Assembly (NCBI GenBank): GCA_039809865.1
Contig: JBDHVW010000030.1
Span: 1 to 64,000, forward strand
Length of the DNA: 64,000 bases
Reading direction: 5' to 3'
Source: QWHO01 sp039809865
GTDB taxonomy: Bacteria > Vulcanimicrobiota > Xenobia > Xenobiales > QWHO01
Shown here: piece after piece, positions 51,149 through 59,080 of the stretch
Layout of the letters: each line of letters opens with the position of its first letter
How positions within the stretch are numbered: the stretch's first letter is position 1
Made by a program: the position numbers and the translations under genes
The notes under the pieces: generated by a model
Databases searched by the model: none
Seen by the model: the letters and a program-made list of their open reading frames with translations, nothing else
Told to the model about the DNA's origin: nothing

Positions 51149-51805
51149 ATGATCTCTCCCTACCTGCCCCCCATACACGGCACTCCGTCGGAAAAGGGTC
51201 CGAGCGTCCATCCCGTGCACGCGGTCTGTCCGCCCACCCCGCTCAAGCTGGGGGACGTCTACAAACAGGTGCTCCTGTCCAGGCCCGAGGAGCCAAAGGT
51301 CAAGGAGCAACCGCTGCCCATGCGCCGCACCTGGCGCACCGTGGCCGACGTCATGAAACGCGAGGTGCTGACCGTCCCCACCACCATGACCGTGGGCGAG
51401 CTGGCGCGCTTTCTGGCCCACCATCGCATCTCGGGCGCCCCGGTGCTGGACGAGGAGAGCCGCCTGGTGGGCGTCATCTCGGTCACGGATGTCAACGCCT
51501 ACGCGGCCCATTCCTGGGCCCGCATCCCGCCGCCCCAGGAGCGCTCGGCCGCAGCCTTTCACGAAACCACCGCGCTGTCGCTCGCACTCGAGCAACAGGA
51601 CGCGGCGGTCGAGGTGGGCAAGCTCATGTCGCCCTATGTCTACTTTGCCACCGAGGACAGCGACCTCCTCGAGCTCGCCGACCTCATGGTCGAGCAGCAC
51701 ATCCACCGCCTCCTCGTGCTCGACGAGCAGGAGGAGCTCTCCGGCATCGTGACCAGTCTGGACCTGATCCGGGCGATGCGGGCGGAGATGTCGCTCGGTC
51801 GCTGA
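51149..51805 (+). CDS. CBS-domain pair protein
   Basis: 218 residues from the ATG at 51149 (leaderless). The ~65-residue N-terminus is Pro-rich without known fold. Two CBS motifs follow: VADVMKREVLTVPTTMTVGELARFL with ISGAPVLDEESRLVGVISVTDV, and VGKLMSPYVYFATEDSDLLELADLM with HRLLVLDEQEELSGIVTSLDLIRAM. CBS pairs bind adenine nucleotides and often regulate partner enzymes; stand-alone ones are common in FNR/Anr-type anaerobic regulons. Convergent with a second CBS gene, stops 5 bp apart. Confidence 0.9.
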   Translation: MISPYLPPIHGTPSEKGPSVHPVHAVCPPTPLKLGDVYKQVLLSRPEEPKVKEQPLPMRRTWRTVADVMKREVLTVPTTMTVGELARFLAHHRISGAPVLDEESRLVGVISVTDVNAYAAHSWARIPPPQERSAAAFHETTALSLALEQQDAAVEVGKLMSPYVYFATEDSDLLELADLMVEQHIHRLLVLDEQEELSGIVTSLDLIRAMRAEMSLGR

Positions 51806-51810
51806 GAGGC

Positions 51811-52284
51811 TCAGGTCGGGAGCGCGGGCTCCGGCACGTAGAGGGGGATCAGGCGCATCATGTCGGTCGTGGTCACGATTCCGACCGCTTTGCCGTGATG
51901 CGTCACCACCAGGCGGTGAATGCGCGAGATCAGCATCAGCTCGGCCGCTTCGCGCACCGAGGCGGTCTCTTCCAGTGAGAATACGACCGGGGTCATGATG
52001 TTGCGCACCTCGGTCGGATCGAGCTGCTCGACCTTGAACTCGTCCAGCTCGTCGCCGCCCCAGTCATCGCGATAATACGTGGGGCGGCGGTCCGCCTCCA
52101 CGATGGCCTGGGGGCGCGGGTGAGCGGCCAGGTCCGAGAGCGAGACGACTCCCACCAGCTTGCCGTGCTCCTCCACGGGAGCTCCGGTGATGCCCTTGTC
52201 GAGCAAGATGCGCGCGACTTCGTCGACGGGCGTATCGGCAGGGATCGTGATAACTTTGGTCTGCATGATGTCTTTGAGGATCAT
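51811..52284 (-). CDS. CBS-domain pair protein
   Basis: 157 residues from the ATG at 52284, with AGAGGGG upstream as ribosome site. Two CBS motifs: LKDIMQTKVITIPADTPVDEVARIL with ITGAPVEEHGKLVGVVSLSDLA, and VRNIMTPVVFSLEETASVREAAELM with IHRLVVTHHGKAVGIVTTTDMM. Between them is an acidic linker (RDDWGGDELDEF). A stand-alone nucleotide-sensing module. It has its own FNR-type box, so both CBS genes and the cytochrome are predicted to respond together. Confidence 0.92.
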   Translation of the reverse strand: MILKDIMQTKVITIPADTPVDEVARILLDKGITGAPVEEHGKLVGVVSLSDLAAHPRPQAIVEADRRPTYYRDDWGGDELDEFKVEQLDPTEVRNIMTPVVFSLEETASVREAAELMLISRIHRLVVTHHGKAVGIVTTTDMMRLIPLYVPEPALPT

Positions 52285-52315
52285 GGCTCTGGGTCCCCTC
52301 TATCTTGGTGGCCCC

Positions 52316-52357
52316 AGTCTAGGGCAGGGGAGGGGGGGCTGCGATGACCTGGATCAT
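52316..52357 (-). promoter_or_regulatory. FNR/CRP-type box and -10 of the second CBS gene
   Basis: ATGACCTGGATCAT (52344-52357) lies 29.5 bp from TAGACT (52321-52316); predicted start 52309, giving a 25-nt leader that includes the AGAGGGG ribosome site. Confidence 0.7.
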
Positions 52358-52401
52358 ACCGGAGAGGGCCTGGGAGGCAGGCCGCGCTCGCCGCCTGGGA
52401 T

Positions 52402-53982
52402 CTACCTGAGGCGCCAGAGCAGCATGTGGGACTTCTCCGCCGGAGGCAGCAGGTTGTTGGGTGCCAGCCAGATCACGTAGCCCTGCGGATTGGCCCAGAT
52501 GTCGTCCACCAGCTTGTGGATGGTGTCGTAGGTGGACTGGTTGTGCGGCACCGCCCCGTGCTTGTCGTAGAGCCGCTTGGCCAGCGCCTTGACCTGGTGG
52601 TAGGTCAGGTTTCTCCAGGTCTTGTCATAGTTGTCCGCCGGCATGTAGATGTGCACGTCGTGGCTGTCCATCAGCTTGCCGGTGTAGGGGTCGAACTTGG
52701 GCGTGATGGAGATGCCGCCGCCACCCCGGTTCGTGTTCGGCCGCGGGCCGCGGTCCTGCACCATCTGCACCAGCGCCGGCACGCCGACCGCGTTGCCTGC
52801 CCCATCGGGGGTCTGGACGACGGTGACGTTCTTGAGGTCGATCCCGCCCGCCGCCGGGTCCGGCGAGTTGGCCACGGCGCAGCCGAGCACGGTCAGGTCG
52901 CTGGCCTGGATGCTCTTCTCGCTGTAGAGCACGCCCTGGAAGAAGTGGTCGGCCTGTCCGCCGCCCCGCAGGTCCAGCTCCTGCCCGCAGGCCAGCGCCA
53001 CGGCATTGTCGGCCCGGAAGGAGGCCCCGCCGATGAGGGTGATGCGGTCGCGCGCCAGCACCACGCCTTTGCCCTTGATCGCGCCCTGCACGGTCAGTGA
53101 GCCGTCCACCCACAGCACCCCGTTGTCCAGGGTGAGGTCGCCGCCGATGGTCACCCCCGTGGTCGAGCCGGTATACCAGTCGACGGTCTGAGGGCCGACC
53201 ACGCCCTCGATGTATTTCGTCCCGGCCACCGTCTTGGCCCGGCCGACCATGGCCGCCAGGTCGAAGTCGGGGATCGGCTGCGGTCCCGAGCCGGGACGCA
53301 CCTCGCCGGCCACGCGCACGCCCGGTTGCAGCGAGATGGTGCCGGGGCTGGCCACGTCACCGGTGATGTCGCTGCCCGCCTTCAGGTCGATGGCCGGGGT
53401 CCCTCTGTTGTTCGAGAAGAGGGAGCCCGGCAGGCGGTCGGCGGGTTGCCCGGGATAGGGCACGCCGGCCGGAAGCCCCATCAGGCTCAGGGCTTCGGCC
53501 GCGATCGGGCCGGAGGAGGCCAGGCCTTTGGGGTAGGGAGGGCGGTAGTACATGACCTCGACGGTCTGCACCACCTGGCCGACCCGGCCGGTGCCCATCA
53601 GGTGCAAGACTCCGCGCGGCACGGCGCAGTGGTCGCCGGGCACGCTGCCGGCGCCGGCCAGGTTGTTGGTGGAGTAGGGGGAGCCCTGTCCGGAGGCCTC
53701 TCCCTGATTGAAGCTGAGATAGCCCGTCGAGCCGGCCACCGGGCCCGTCACCGTGATGGCCTGTCCGGGCTGGTGCGTGGCCCCGTAGGTCTCGTTCTGC
53801 AGCACCTCGGCCAGGGCGCGCGCGATGGCGCTCTCGGCCAGGTTTCGGGCGTGCTGGCGGCTGTCCACCTCGGTGCTGAAGAAGAGGTGCAAGATGGACG
53901 ATTGCGCCACCGTGAAGACGAGCACGGAGAGCACCGCCAGCAAAAGGAGGACCGTGGCCAGGGAAGCGCCGCGCCGTCGCAT
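52402..53982 (-). CDS. PilX-like pseudopilin-associated protein with bactofilin-like beta repeats
   Basis: 526 residues from the ATG at 53982, predicted leaderless. N-terminal RRRGASLATVLLLLAVLSVLVF is a pilin-like helix without Glu5. The centre has GSDITGDVASPG, GVTIGGDLTLDNGVLWVDGSLTVQGAI, KGVVLARDRITLIGG and FFQGVLYSEKSIQ, closely parallel to the 11752-13398 protein (same order of phrases, including PPYP...SG after the helix), so they are paralogues. Next to a divergent GspF gene, 47 bp away. Probably a pseudopilus-associated surface or tip subunit. Confidence 0.8.
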   Translation of the reverse strand: MRRRGASLATVLLLLAVLSVLVFTVAQSSILHLFFSTEVDSRQHARNLAESAIARALAEVLQNETYGATHQPGQAITVTGPVAGSTGYLSFNQGEASGQGSPYSTNNLAGAGSVPGDHCAVPRGVLHLMGTGRVGQVVQTVEVMYYRPPYPKGLASSGPIAAEALSLMGLPAGVPYPGQPADRLPGSLFSNNRGTPAIDLKAGSDITGDVASPGTISLQPGVRVAGEVRPGSGPQPIPDFDLAAMVGRAKTVAGTKYIEGVVGPQTVDWYTGSTTGVTIGGDLTLDNGVLWVDGSLTVQGAIKGKGVVLARDRITLIGGASFRADNAVALACGQELDLRGGGQADHFFQGVLYSEKSIQASDLTVLGCAVANSPDPAAGGIDLKNVTVVQTPDGAGNAVGVPALVQMVQDRGPRPNTNRGGGGISITPKFDPYTGKLMDSHDVHIYMPADNYDKTWRNLTYHQVKALAKRLYDKHGAVPHNQSTYDTIHKLVDDIWANPQGYVIWLAPNNLLPPAEKSHMLLWRLR

Positions 53983-53988
53983 GGGATG

Positions 53989-53994
53989 AGTATA
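53989..53994 (-). promoter_or_regulatory. -10 hexamer of a leaderless transcript
   Basis: Minus-strand TATACT (53994-53989) ends 6 nt before the ATG at 53982; no ribosome site. Confidence 0.6.
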
Positions 53995-54029
53995 GCAGGA
54001 TCCTGTGCGAAAAACTGAAAATTCGTCAG

Positions 54030-55043
54030 GTGTCCAACTCGTCCGCGCTGGTCGTCTTCTATCGCTCGATGGCCTCCATGTCCAACGCGGGAGTCCCGTT
54101 GCTGCGGGCTTTGAACGTCTCCGCCCAGCATTGCGAGCACCTTGCCACGCGCAAGTCCCTGTTGCTGTGCTCGACCATGGTCGAGATGGGCAAGCCCTTC
54201 TCGCACGCCATGACGGCTTTCCCCAACACATTTCCCCGCCTGCACATCGCCCTGGTCAACATGGGCGAGAATACCGGCACGCTTCATCACACGCTGATAC
54301 GCCTGGCGGCGCGCCAGGAGCAGGCTCACGCGCGTCGGGTCAAGCTGCGGGCCGCGCTCATCTATCCCGTCTTCGTTTTCTGCGTGTGTCTCGCGATGCT
54401 GCTGGCGGTGCCGACTTTGCTGTTCAAGAACCTGCTCGGATTCTACTCGGGTATGGGTCTGGTCTTGCCCTGGCCCACGAAACTGCTGCTGGCCCTGAGC
54501 AGCCCGGTCAGTATCGTGCTGGGATTGGTGGGACTGGGCGCTCTGCTTTACTTCGTTCCGCGCCTGTTGCGCTCGGAGACCGGGCAGCGGTGCTTGCTGG
54601 CCACGCCCGTGGTGGGCGAGGCCCTGCGCATGGCCGAGGCCTGCGAGCTCTGCCACACGCTGGCCCTCCTCGGCGAGGTGGGCGTGCCCATCCTGCGGGC
54701 CCTGGAGCTGGCGCGCGAAGGGGCCTCCACGCGCGCGCTCAAGGACACGCTGGTGCGGGCCGGTCACGCCATGCGCCAGGGCTCCGACCTGGCAGGGATC
54801 TTGCGGGACTCGGGCTGTCTACCGCCCATGGTGCCGCAGATGGTCCAGGTCGGGGAGGAGACCGGCAAGACCGGTGTGCTCCTCTCCGCCACCGCCCGCC
54901 TGTGCGAGGTTGGCCTGGAGCAGAGCCTGGCCATGACCGAAGCCTTCCTGCAGCCTCTGATGATGCTTTTCCTGGGCTTGCTGGCGGGCTTTCTGGTGGT
55001 GGCCAGCATGGCCCCGATGGTCCAGCTGGCCCAGTCGCTCTGA
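54030..55043 (+). CDS. GspF/PilC-type inner-membrane platform protein
   Basis: 337 residues from a GTG at 54030. Two GspF repeats: SMSNAGVPLLRALNVSAQ with VNMGENTGTLHHTLIRLA, and ALLGEVGVPILRALELA with VQVGEETGKTGVLLSATA; membrane helices at ~110-130, 155-175 and 305-330. The N-terminus starts directly at the first repeat. Third GspF family member in the window. Divergent from a PilX-like gene. No ATPase, secretin or prepilin peptidase nearby. Confidence 0.9.
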   Translation: MSNSSALVVFYRSMASMSNAGVPLLRALNVSAQHCEHLATRKSLLLCSTMVEMGKPFSHAMTAFPNTFPRLHIALVNMGENTGTLHHTLIRLAARQEQAHARRVKLRAALIYPVFVFCVCLAMLLAVPTLLFKNLLGFYSGMGLVLPWPTKLLLALSSPVSIVLGLVGLGALLYFVPRLLRSETGQRCLLATPVVGEALRMAEACELCHTLALLGEVGVPILRALELAREGASTRALKDTLVRAGHAMRQGSDLAGILRDSGCLPPMVPQMVQVGEETGKTGVLLSATARLCEVGLEQSLAMTEAFLQPLMMLFLGLLAGFLVVASMAPMVQLAQSL

Positions 55044-55080
55044 CGAGGAAATGCCGGGTCGCCCTTGGAATCAGCCCCGG

Positions 55081-55407
55081 ATGAGAGCGATTGTGTCGGT
55101 TCTATTGCTGCTGGCTCTTTGTCAGACTGTGCTGGCCGAGCCAAAGAACAGCGAGTGGAAGTCCACCACGGGCAACACCATTCGCATCTACAACGGGGAG
55201 CAGGCCCAGTTCACGATCAACATCCTGAGCCCCAACGGCAGCAGCCTGGTGGCGCACGGCTCGTGGATCGACCAGCCCAACACCTTCACCTACAATCTCA
55301 ACGACGGCGGCGCCGCCTTCATGGGCAGCTTCATCGACGGCGGCTGGTCCATCAAGGTCGTGGGACGGGGCCAGACCAACGTGTGGCGGTTCGTGCGCTG
55401 GCTGTAG
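55081..55407 (+). CDS. Small secreted protein, unknown
   Basis: 108 residues from the ATG at 55081, which opens a signal peptide (MRAIVSVLLLLALCQTVLAE). The ~88-residue mature part is beta-rich (TTGNTIRIYNGEQAQFTINIL, NTFTYNLNDGGAAF, GWSIKVVGRGQTNVWRFVRW). Similar in size and pattern to the product of 22809-23126. Lies 37 bp after the GspF gene, possibly co-transcribed. Function unknown. Confidence 0.75.
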   Translation: MRAIVSVLLLLALCQTVLAEPKNSEWKSTTGNTIRIYNGEQAQFTINILSPNGSSLVAHGSWIDQPNTFTYNLNDGGAAFMGSFIDGGWSIKVVGRGQTNVWRFVRWL

Positions 55408-55411
55408 GGGC

Positions 55412-56116
55412 TCAGCCCACCAGCTGCGGCAGCACTTCGCCGGCGGGTCCGCCCAGGAAGAAGTCGACCGCCGCGGTCAGCGGCGTCGGCTCCAGGTTCA
55501 CCTCGATCAGCGTGGCCCCGTAATCCGAGGCCACCCGGGGCAGGCGGCTGGCGGGCGCGACCAGGCCCGACGTGCCCACCACCAGAAAGGCCTCGCAGCG
55601 CTCCGCCGCGTGAAAGGCCAGCTGCAACGTCATGCGGTCCACCGGTTCTCCGAACCAGACGATGTCGGGGCGCAGCCAGGCGCCGCAGGCGCACTTGAGG
55701 GAGCCGTCGTAGGGGCGTCGCCCGCCTTCCTCGGTGCACCGCACGCGGAAGAGGTTGCCGTGCAGCTCCTCGACGTTCTGGCTGCCCGCCTGCTGGTGCA
55801 GCCCGTCGATGTTCTGGGTCACCAGGGTGAAGCTCGCGCAGCGTTTCTCGAGCGCCGCCAGCGCGAAATGGGCGGCGTTGGGGGCGCAGGCCGAGACGAC
55901 GTCCTGGCGCCAGCGATACCATTCCCAGACCAGCTCGGGGTCGGCCGCGAAGGCCTCCGCGTTGGCCAGTTGCGCCGGACTGTAGCTCTTCCACAGCCCT
56001 TCCTCTCCGCGAAAGGTGGGAATGCCGCTCTCGGCCGAGATCCCGGCTCCGGTCAGCACGGCCACGCGCCGGGCCTTGCCCAGGATGCGTCGGGCCTCGT
56101 TCAGGTCACTTTTCAT
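55412..56116 (-). CDS. cobB: NAD-dependent protein deacylase, CobB/SIRT5-type sirtuin
   Basis: 234 residues from the ATG at 56116. Sirtuin motifs: LTGAGISAESGIPTFRG (NAD site), TQNIDGLH, catalytic His in VEELHGN, IVWFGEPVD, VGTSGLV, IEVNLEPT. WYRWR gives the Tyr-x-x-Arg of class III sirtuins (SIRT5/CobB), which remove succinyl/malonyl as well as acetyl from lysine. The zinc site is reduced as in CobB (one Cys in VRCTEE and CAC before GAWLRPD). Cytosolic regulator of metabolic enzymes. Not in an obvious operon. Confidence 0.93.
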   Translation of the reverse strand: MKSDLNEARRILGKARRVAVLTGAGISAESGIPTFRGEEGLWKSYSPAQLANAEAFAADPELVWEWYRWRQDVVSACAPNAAHFALAALEKRCASFTLVTQNIDGLHQQAGSQNVEELHGNLFRVRCTEEGGRRPYDGSLKCACGAWLRPDIVWFGEPVDRMTLQLAFHAAERCEAFLVVGTSGLVAPASRLPRVASDYGATLIEVNLEPTPLTAAVDFFLGGPAGEVLPQLVG

Positions 56117-56172
56117 CTGCTCGACTTCGACCCGAGCCGGGAAAGACCCGGTCCGGGTCGAAGGGGCGCGGC

Positions 56173-56649
56173 ATGAAAACGCTTCTTCTGTGCGCCCTCC
56201 TGGCCGTGCCCGCGCTGGCCGAACCTCTGGCCGACTTTGGCCCCAACGTCCAGCTCGCCGGCTCCGGCAAGCAGCAGGTCAAGCTGCACGGCGACCTGGA
56301 CGGAGACAAGAAGCAAGACGACGTCTACCTCGTCAAGCTCAAGGGCAAGGCGCCTCAGGGCGTCAAAGTGCTCAACCCGACCGGGGGTCAGGCGGGTGAG
56401 CTGGCGGTGGCGGTGGTGCTGCACCCGGGCGGCAAGCCGGCGCGTTACTTGCTGCAGTTTCCGTTCTCCGACTCGCCCACCTGGAAGAAGGGCGACTACG
56501 CCGGCCTGGTCACCCTGGGGCACGGCCCGGAGCCGCCCAAGGACGCCAAAGGCCCGTCCATCGGCCTGTTCACCGAGTCGGCCGCCATCTACTACTTCTA
56601 CTGGAACGGCAAGACGTTCGTCGGCTCGGGCGAGGGGGACGAGCCTTGA
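56173..56649 (+). CDS. Secreted protein with VCBS/FG-GAP-like start, unknown
   Basis: 158 residues from the ATG at 56173. Signal peptide MKTLLLCALLAVPALAE. The mature part opens with HGDLDGDKKQDDVYLV, a calcium-loop-like D-x-D-G-D-x-x-x-D motif typical of FG-GAP/VCBS repeats, followed by beta strands and IGLFTESAAIYYFYWNGKTF near the end. Small periplasmic protein; the end fits proteins in which a numeric value plus tool-like tail is exposed, but no family is recognised. Overlaps the next gene by 4 bp, so they are coupled. Confidence 0.75.
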   Translation: MKTLLLCALLAVPALAEPLADFGPNVQLAGSGKQQVKLHGDLDGDKKQDDVYLVKLKGKAPQGVKVLNPTGGQAGELAVAVVLHPGGKPARYLLQFPFSDSPTWKKGDYAGLVTLGHGPEPPKDAKGPSIGLFTESAAIYYFYWNGKTFVGSGEGDEP

Positions 56650-57308
56650 GGCGGGTTGGGGCCTTTCTCGGCCTGATCGTCCTTCTCTGCCTGTGCGTCC
56701 GCGCCGACGGCTGGACCATCTTCGTCAACAACCGTCCGTTCAACGGCGAGAAGTCGGGCGGTCCCGACAAGATCTTGCTGGCGGCCGACGTGCTGGCCGC
56801 CTGTACCGATGTTGGCCTGAAGGTCGAGGGTGGGCAGGTCACGCTGAAGGGTGAGCCGTTCCCCTGCGTCATGCAGGGCGCCAACCTGATGGTGGACGCG
56901 CGCGAGCTGGCCACCCGCGTGGGTGGTCGCTACACGGTCAACAAAGAGATGCAGTCGGTGGATATCTATCTCCTCGGCAACAGGCCCGCCGCCGACCCGG
57001 GCGGAGCCGCGGTGGGGGCCAAGTGTATCGACCTGTGCAAGCATCCCGAGAAGTATGTCGGCAAGGTCGTGACGGTCACGGGCGAGCTGATGCTCCACCA
57101 GAACCTCACGGATGAGGGCATCAAGGCCGGCTGGCCCTCGGGCTATATCCGCCAGACCGTGAAGCACGACCTGGGTGAGGGCTATTACAACGTCGACGTC
57201 ATCACGGGCTCGCGCTTCCAGATCAAGGAGGGCACGACCATCACCGTCACGGGCGTCTTCACCAATCCGGACAACCGTCCGGTCATCAAAGCCCGCTCGG
57301 TGCGCTGA
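56646..57308 (+). CDS. Secreted protein with copper-amine-oxidase-N-like domain and OB-like domain
   Basis: 220 residues from a TTG at 56646 overlapping the previous stop. Signal-like N-terminus (VGAFLGLIVLLCLCVRADG). Residues ~22-110 resemble the stalk-type copper amine oxidase N-terminal/Cu_amine_oxidN1 fold (IFVNNRPF, LLAADVLAACTDVGLKVEGGQVTL, MVDARELATRVGGRYTVNKE). Residues ~125-220 look like an OB-fold (YVGKVVTVTGELML, GTTITVTGVFTN). Likely periplasmic or envelope-bound binding protein. No enzymatic motif. Confidence 0.75.
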   Translation: MRRVGAFLGLIVLLCLCVRADGWTIFVNNRPFNGEKSGGPDKILLAADVLAACTDVGLKVEGGQVTLKGEPFPCVMQGANLMVDARELATRVGGRYTVNKEMQSVDIYLLGNRPAADPGGAAVGAKCIDLCKHPEKYVGKVVTVTGELMLHQNLTDEGIKAGWPSGYIRQTVKHDLGEGYYNVDVITGSRFQIKEGTTITVTGVFTNPDNRPVIKARSVR

Positions 57309-57311
57309 CCC

Positions 57312-58598
57312 TCAGCGCGGCGTGCGCACCGGAAGCTGCACGCCGCCGATCCTCACCCCCGAGGGCGAAACGCGGATGGCGGCGCCCTCGTCCAGCCTGG
57401 CCGCGGAGCGGAAGGCCAGCACTCCCCGGGTGTCGATGGCCAGCACCTGGTTGGGGTAGCTGTGCAGGTAGAGCGTGCCGTCCGGCGCCAGCAGGGGGTC
57501 CTGGATGCGCGCCAGCTCCGCGTCCAGCTGGATCGTCCCCTGAGGCCTCCCGTCCGGGGAGAGGCAGTGGAGCTTATCGTCCCAGCCGATGTAGAGATTC
57601 CCCTGGTTATCCCGGGCCGGGTCCACGGGGTAGCCGTGCTCGACCGGCTCCCGGAGCAGGTCGGAGGCAGTGACGAAGGCCAGGTTGCGAGTCCAGCGGG
57701 GAGAGCCATCCTCGGGAGCCAGGGCGTGCACGACGCCCACCGCGTCGACCACCACGATCGTGCCGTCGTCGGCGAGCACGGGACGGGTGACGAAGTCGGG
57801 GAACTCCCTGGTCCAGCGGATGTTGCCCCTGTCGTCGATCGACTGCACCGCTCCGCGGGAGCGCTTCACATCGGGGGTGCACAGGGTGGCGATCGCGCCG
57901 TCCTCCGTCGGGTCGACGGTCTCGTAGACGGCGTCGCCAGGGCGGGGGAGCTTCCAGACGGTCTTCCCCTCGCGCACGGCCACGAGCCCGAGGGTGCCTC
58001 CCTGGTAGGCGGTGCCGTCGCGGAAGGCGTTGGCGCGGGTGCAGGAGTCGCCCTGATCGTGCTCCCACAGGAACTCCCCCTGCGCGCTCCAGAGGCTGCC
58101 GAACCCGGTCCCTGTAAAGTAGACGGAGCCATCGGGATTCTCTTGCGCCGGGCACAGAGTCGCCCTGCGCGCGACGTGTTGCGCGCTCCACAGCTCGTCC
58201 CCGGTGGTGGCATCCAGGGCGGTCAGGCGGTTCTCGCGGCGCTCGGCGAGGTAGATGCGCTGCCCGTCGCGTGACAGCGTTGCCGCCTGGAAGAAGTTGC
58301 CCTCGCGGGGCTCCGTCTTGCGCAGTGACACGCGTCCGTCGGGCTCGATGACCTGCAGGCAGGTGGAGTCGTCGGTTACTCCGGTGGCGCACAGGCGGCC
58401 GTCCGGGCCGAGCGTCAGGCTGGCGAGGCGCAATCCCTCATCCAGTTTGAAGCTGCGCACCAGGTTGGCCTGGGAGGCTCGACGCTGCAGCTCGAAGGGG
58501 ATGAGCGCCTCGGGACGAGCGGGCGCGAGGACGTCGCCGGCAGCCACGCTCCGCCTCGCCCAAACCCCTGCGGGAGGACCCACTGGACGGATCAACAC
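57312..58598 (-). CDS. PQQ-like beta-propeller protein
   Basis: About 428 residues from a GTG at 58598; the frame is open to 58790 but the extra part is Pro/Gly-rich and crosses a hairpin-like stretch, so I prefer the later start. Blades carry PQQ/Kelch-like phrases: LTALDATTGDELWSAQ, GLVAVREGKTVWKLPRPGD, VVVDAVGVVHALAPEDGSPRWTRNL, LYIGWDDKLHCLSPDG, LAIDTRGVLAF. No signal peptide is seen. It ends in GVRIGGVQLPVR, resembling the end of the 48208-50370 protein. Probably a scaffold or sensor; no quinone-enzyme residues visible. Confidence 0.75.
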   Translation of the reverse strand: MLIRPVGPPAGVWARRSVAAGDVLAPARPEALIPFELQRRASQANLVRSFKLDEGLRLASLTLGPDGRLCATGVTDDSTCLQVIEPDGRVSLRKTEPREGNFFQAATLSRDGQRIYLAERRENRLTALDATTGDELWSAQHVARRATLCPAQENPDGSVYFTGTGFGSLWSAQGEFLWEHDQGDSCTRANAFRDGTAYQGGTLGLVAVREGKTVWKLPRPGDAVYETVDPTEDGAIATLCTPDVKRSRGAVQSIDDRGNIRWTREFPDFVTRPVLADDGTIVVVDAVGVVHALAPEDGSPRWTRNLAFVTASDLLREPVEHGYPVDPARDNQGNLYIGWDDKLHCLSPDGRPQGTIQLDAELARIQDPLLAPDGTLYLHSYPNQVLAIDTRGVLAFRSAARLDEGAAIRVSPSGVRIGGVQLPVRTPR

Positions 58599-58897
58599 GC
58601 ATCCACCATGCCTCACCGGGCTGAAAGGAAGTGAAAAAGGGCCCGGCTGCGCGTCTTTAAAGGAGCCCGGCTCCTTCGCCCACCGCCCGAGATGAGGCTT
58701 GCCCAACACAGGTGGCCCCCGCCACAGGGAGCCAGCATCAAGGTCAGCAAGAGCAACAGCCAGCGTTTCGCGTTCCGAGTCCCTCGTCAAAAGCTGCCGC
58801 TCCGAGAAACCTTGGCAGCCTTAAAAGACAAGAAGTGTCGTTATAATTCTTTACGATCCCTGACCAACTCTTGCCGCGGCCTTGACCCCGGGGCCGG

Positions 58898-58903
58898 TAC
58901 TAT
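58898..58903 (+). promoter_or_regulatory. -10 hexamer of a leaderless transcript
   Basis: TACTAT ends 6 nt before the ATG at 58910. Between 58599 and 58897 I see only a possible hairpin and no credible gene; a 77-codon frame at 58692-58925 has no start signals. Confidence 0.55.
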
Positions 58904-58909
58904 CGGCTC

Positions 58910-59080
58910 ATGGATGAAGATTTGAGGGTCACAGCGCGTAAGCCGTTCTTGACCACCGTCTACCTGTTGGTGATTGCAGCGCTGGTGATCTGGCTTGGCT
59001 CGCTGAGCCTGCCCTTCGCGCCCAAGTTCACGCTGCTTCTTCTCGTCACCTTGCTGATACCCGTGGAACCTGCTTCCTGA
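58910..59080 (+). CDS. Small membrane protein of 56 residues
   Basis: ATG at 58910 to TGA at 59078-59080. A polar N-terminus (MDEDLRVTARKPF) is followed by two hydrophobic segments, LTTVYLLVIAALVIWLG and FTLLLLVTLLIPV, probably a helical hairpin. TACTAT ends exactly 6 nt upstream, the leaderless pattern used elsewhere here. No family recognised. Beyond it, 59081-59273 holds no gene. Confidence 0.65.
   Translation: MDEDLRVTARKPFLTTVYLLVIAALVIWLGSLSLPFAPKFTLLLLVTLLIPVEPAS

Noticed and set aside
58692..58925. 77-codon frame before the 56-residue protein
   Set aside because: No ribosome site or promoter, mixed composition, and it runs into the better-supported leaderless gene at 58910 in another frame.
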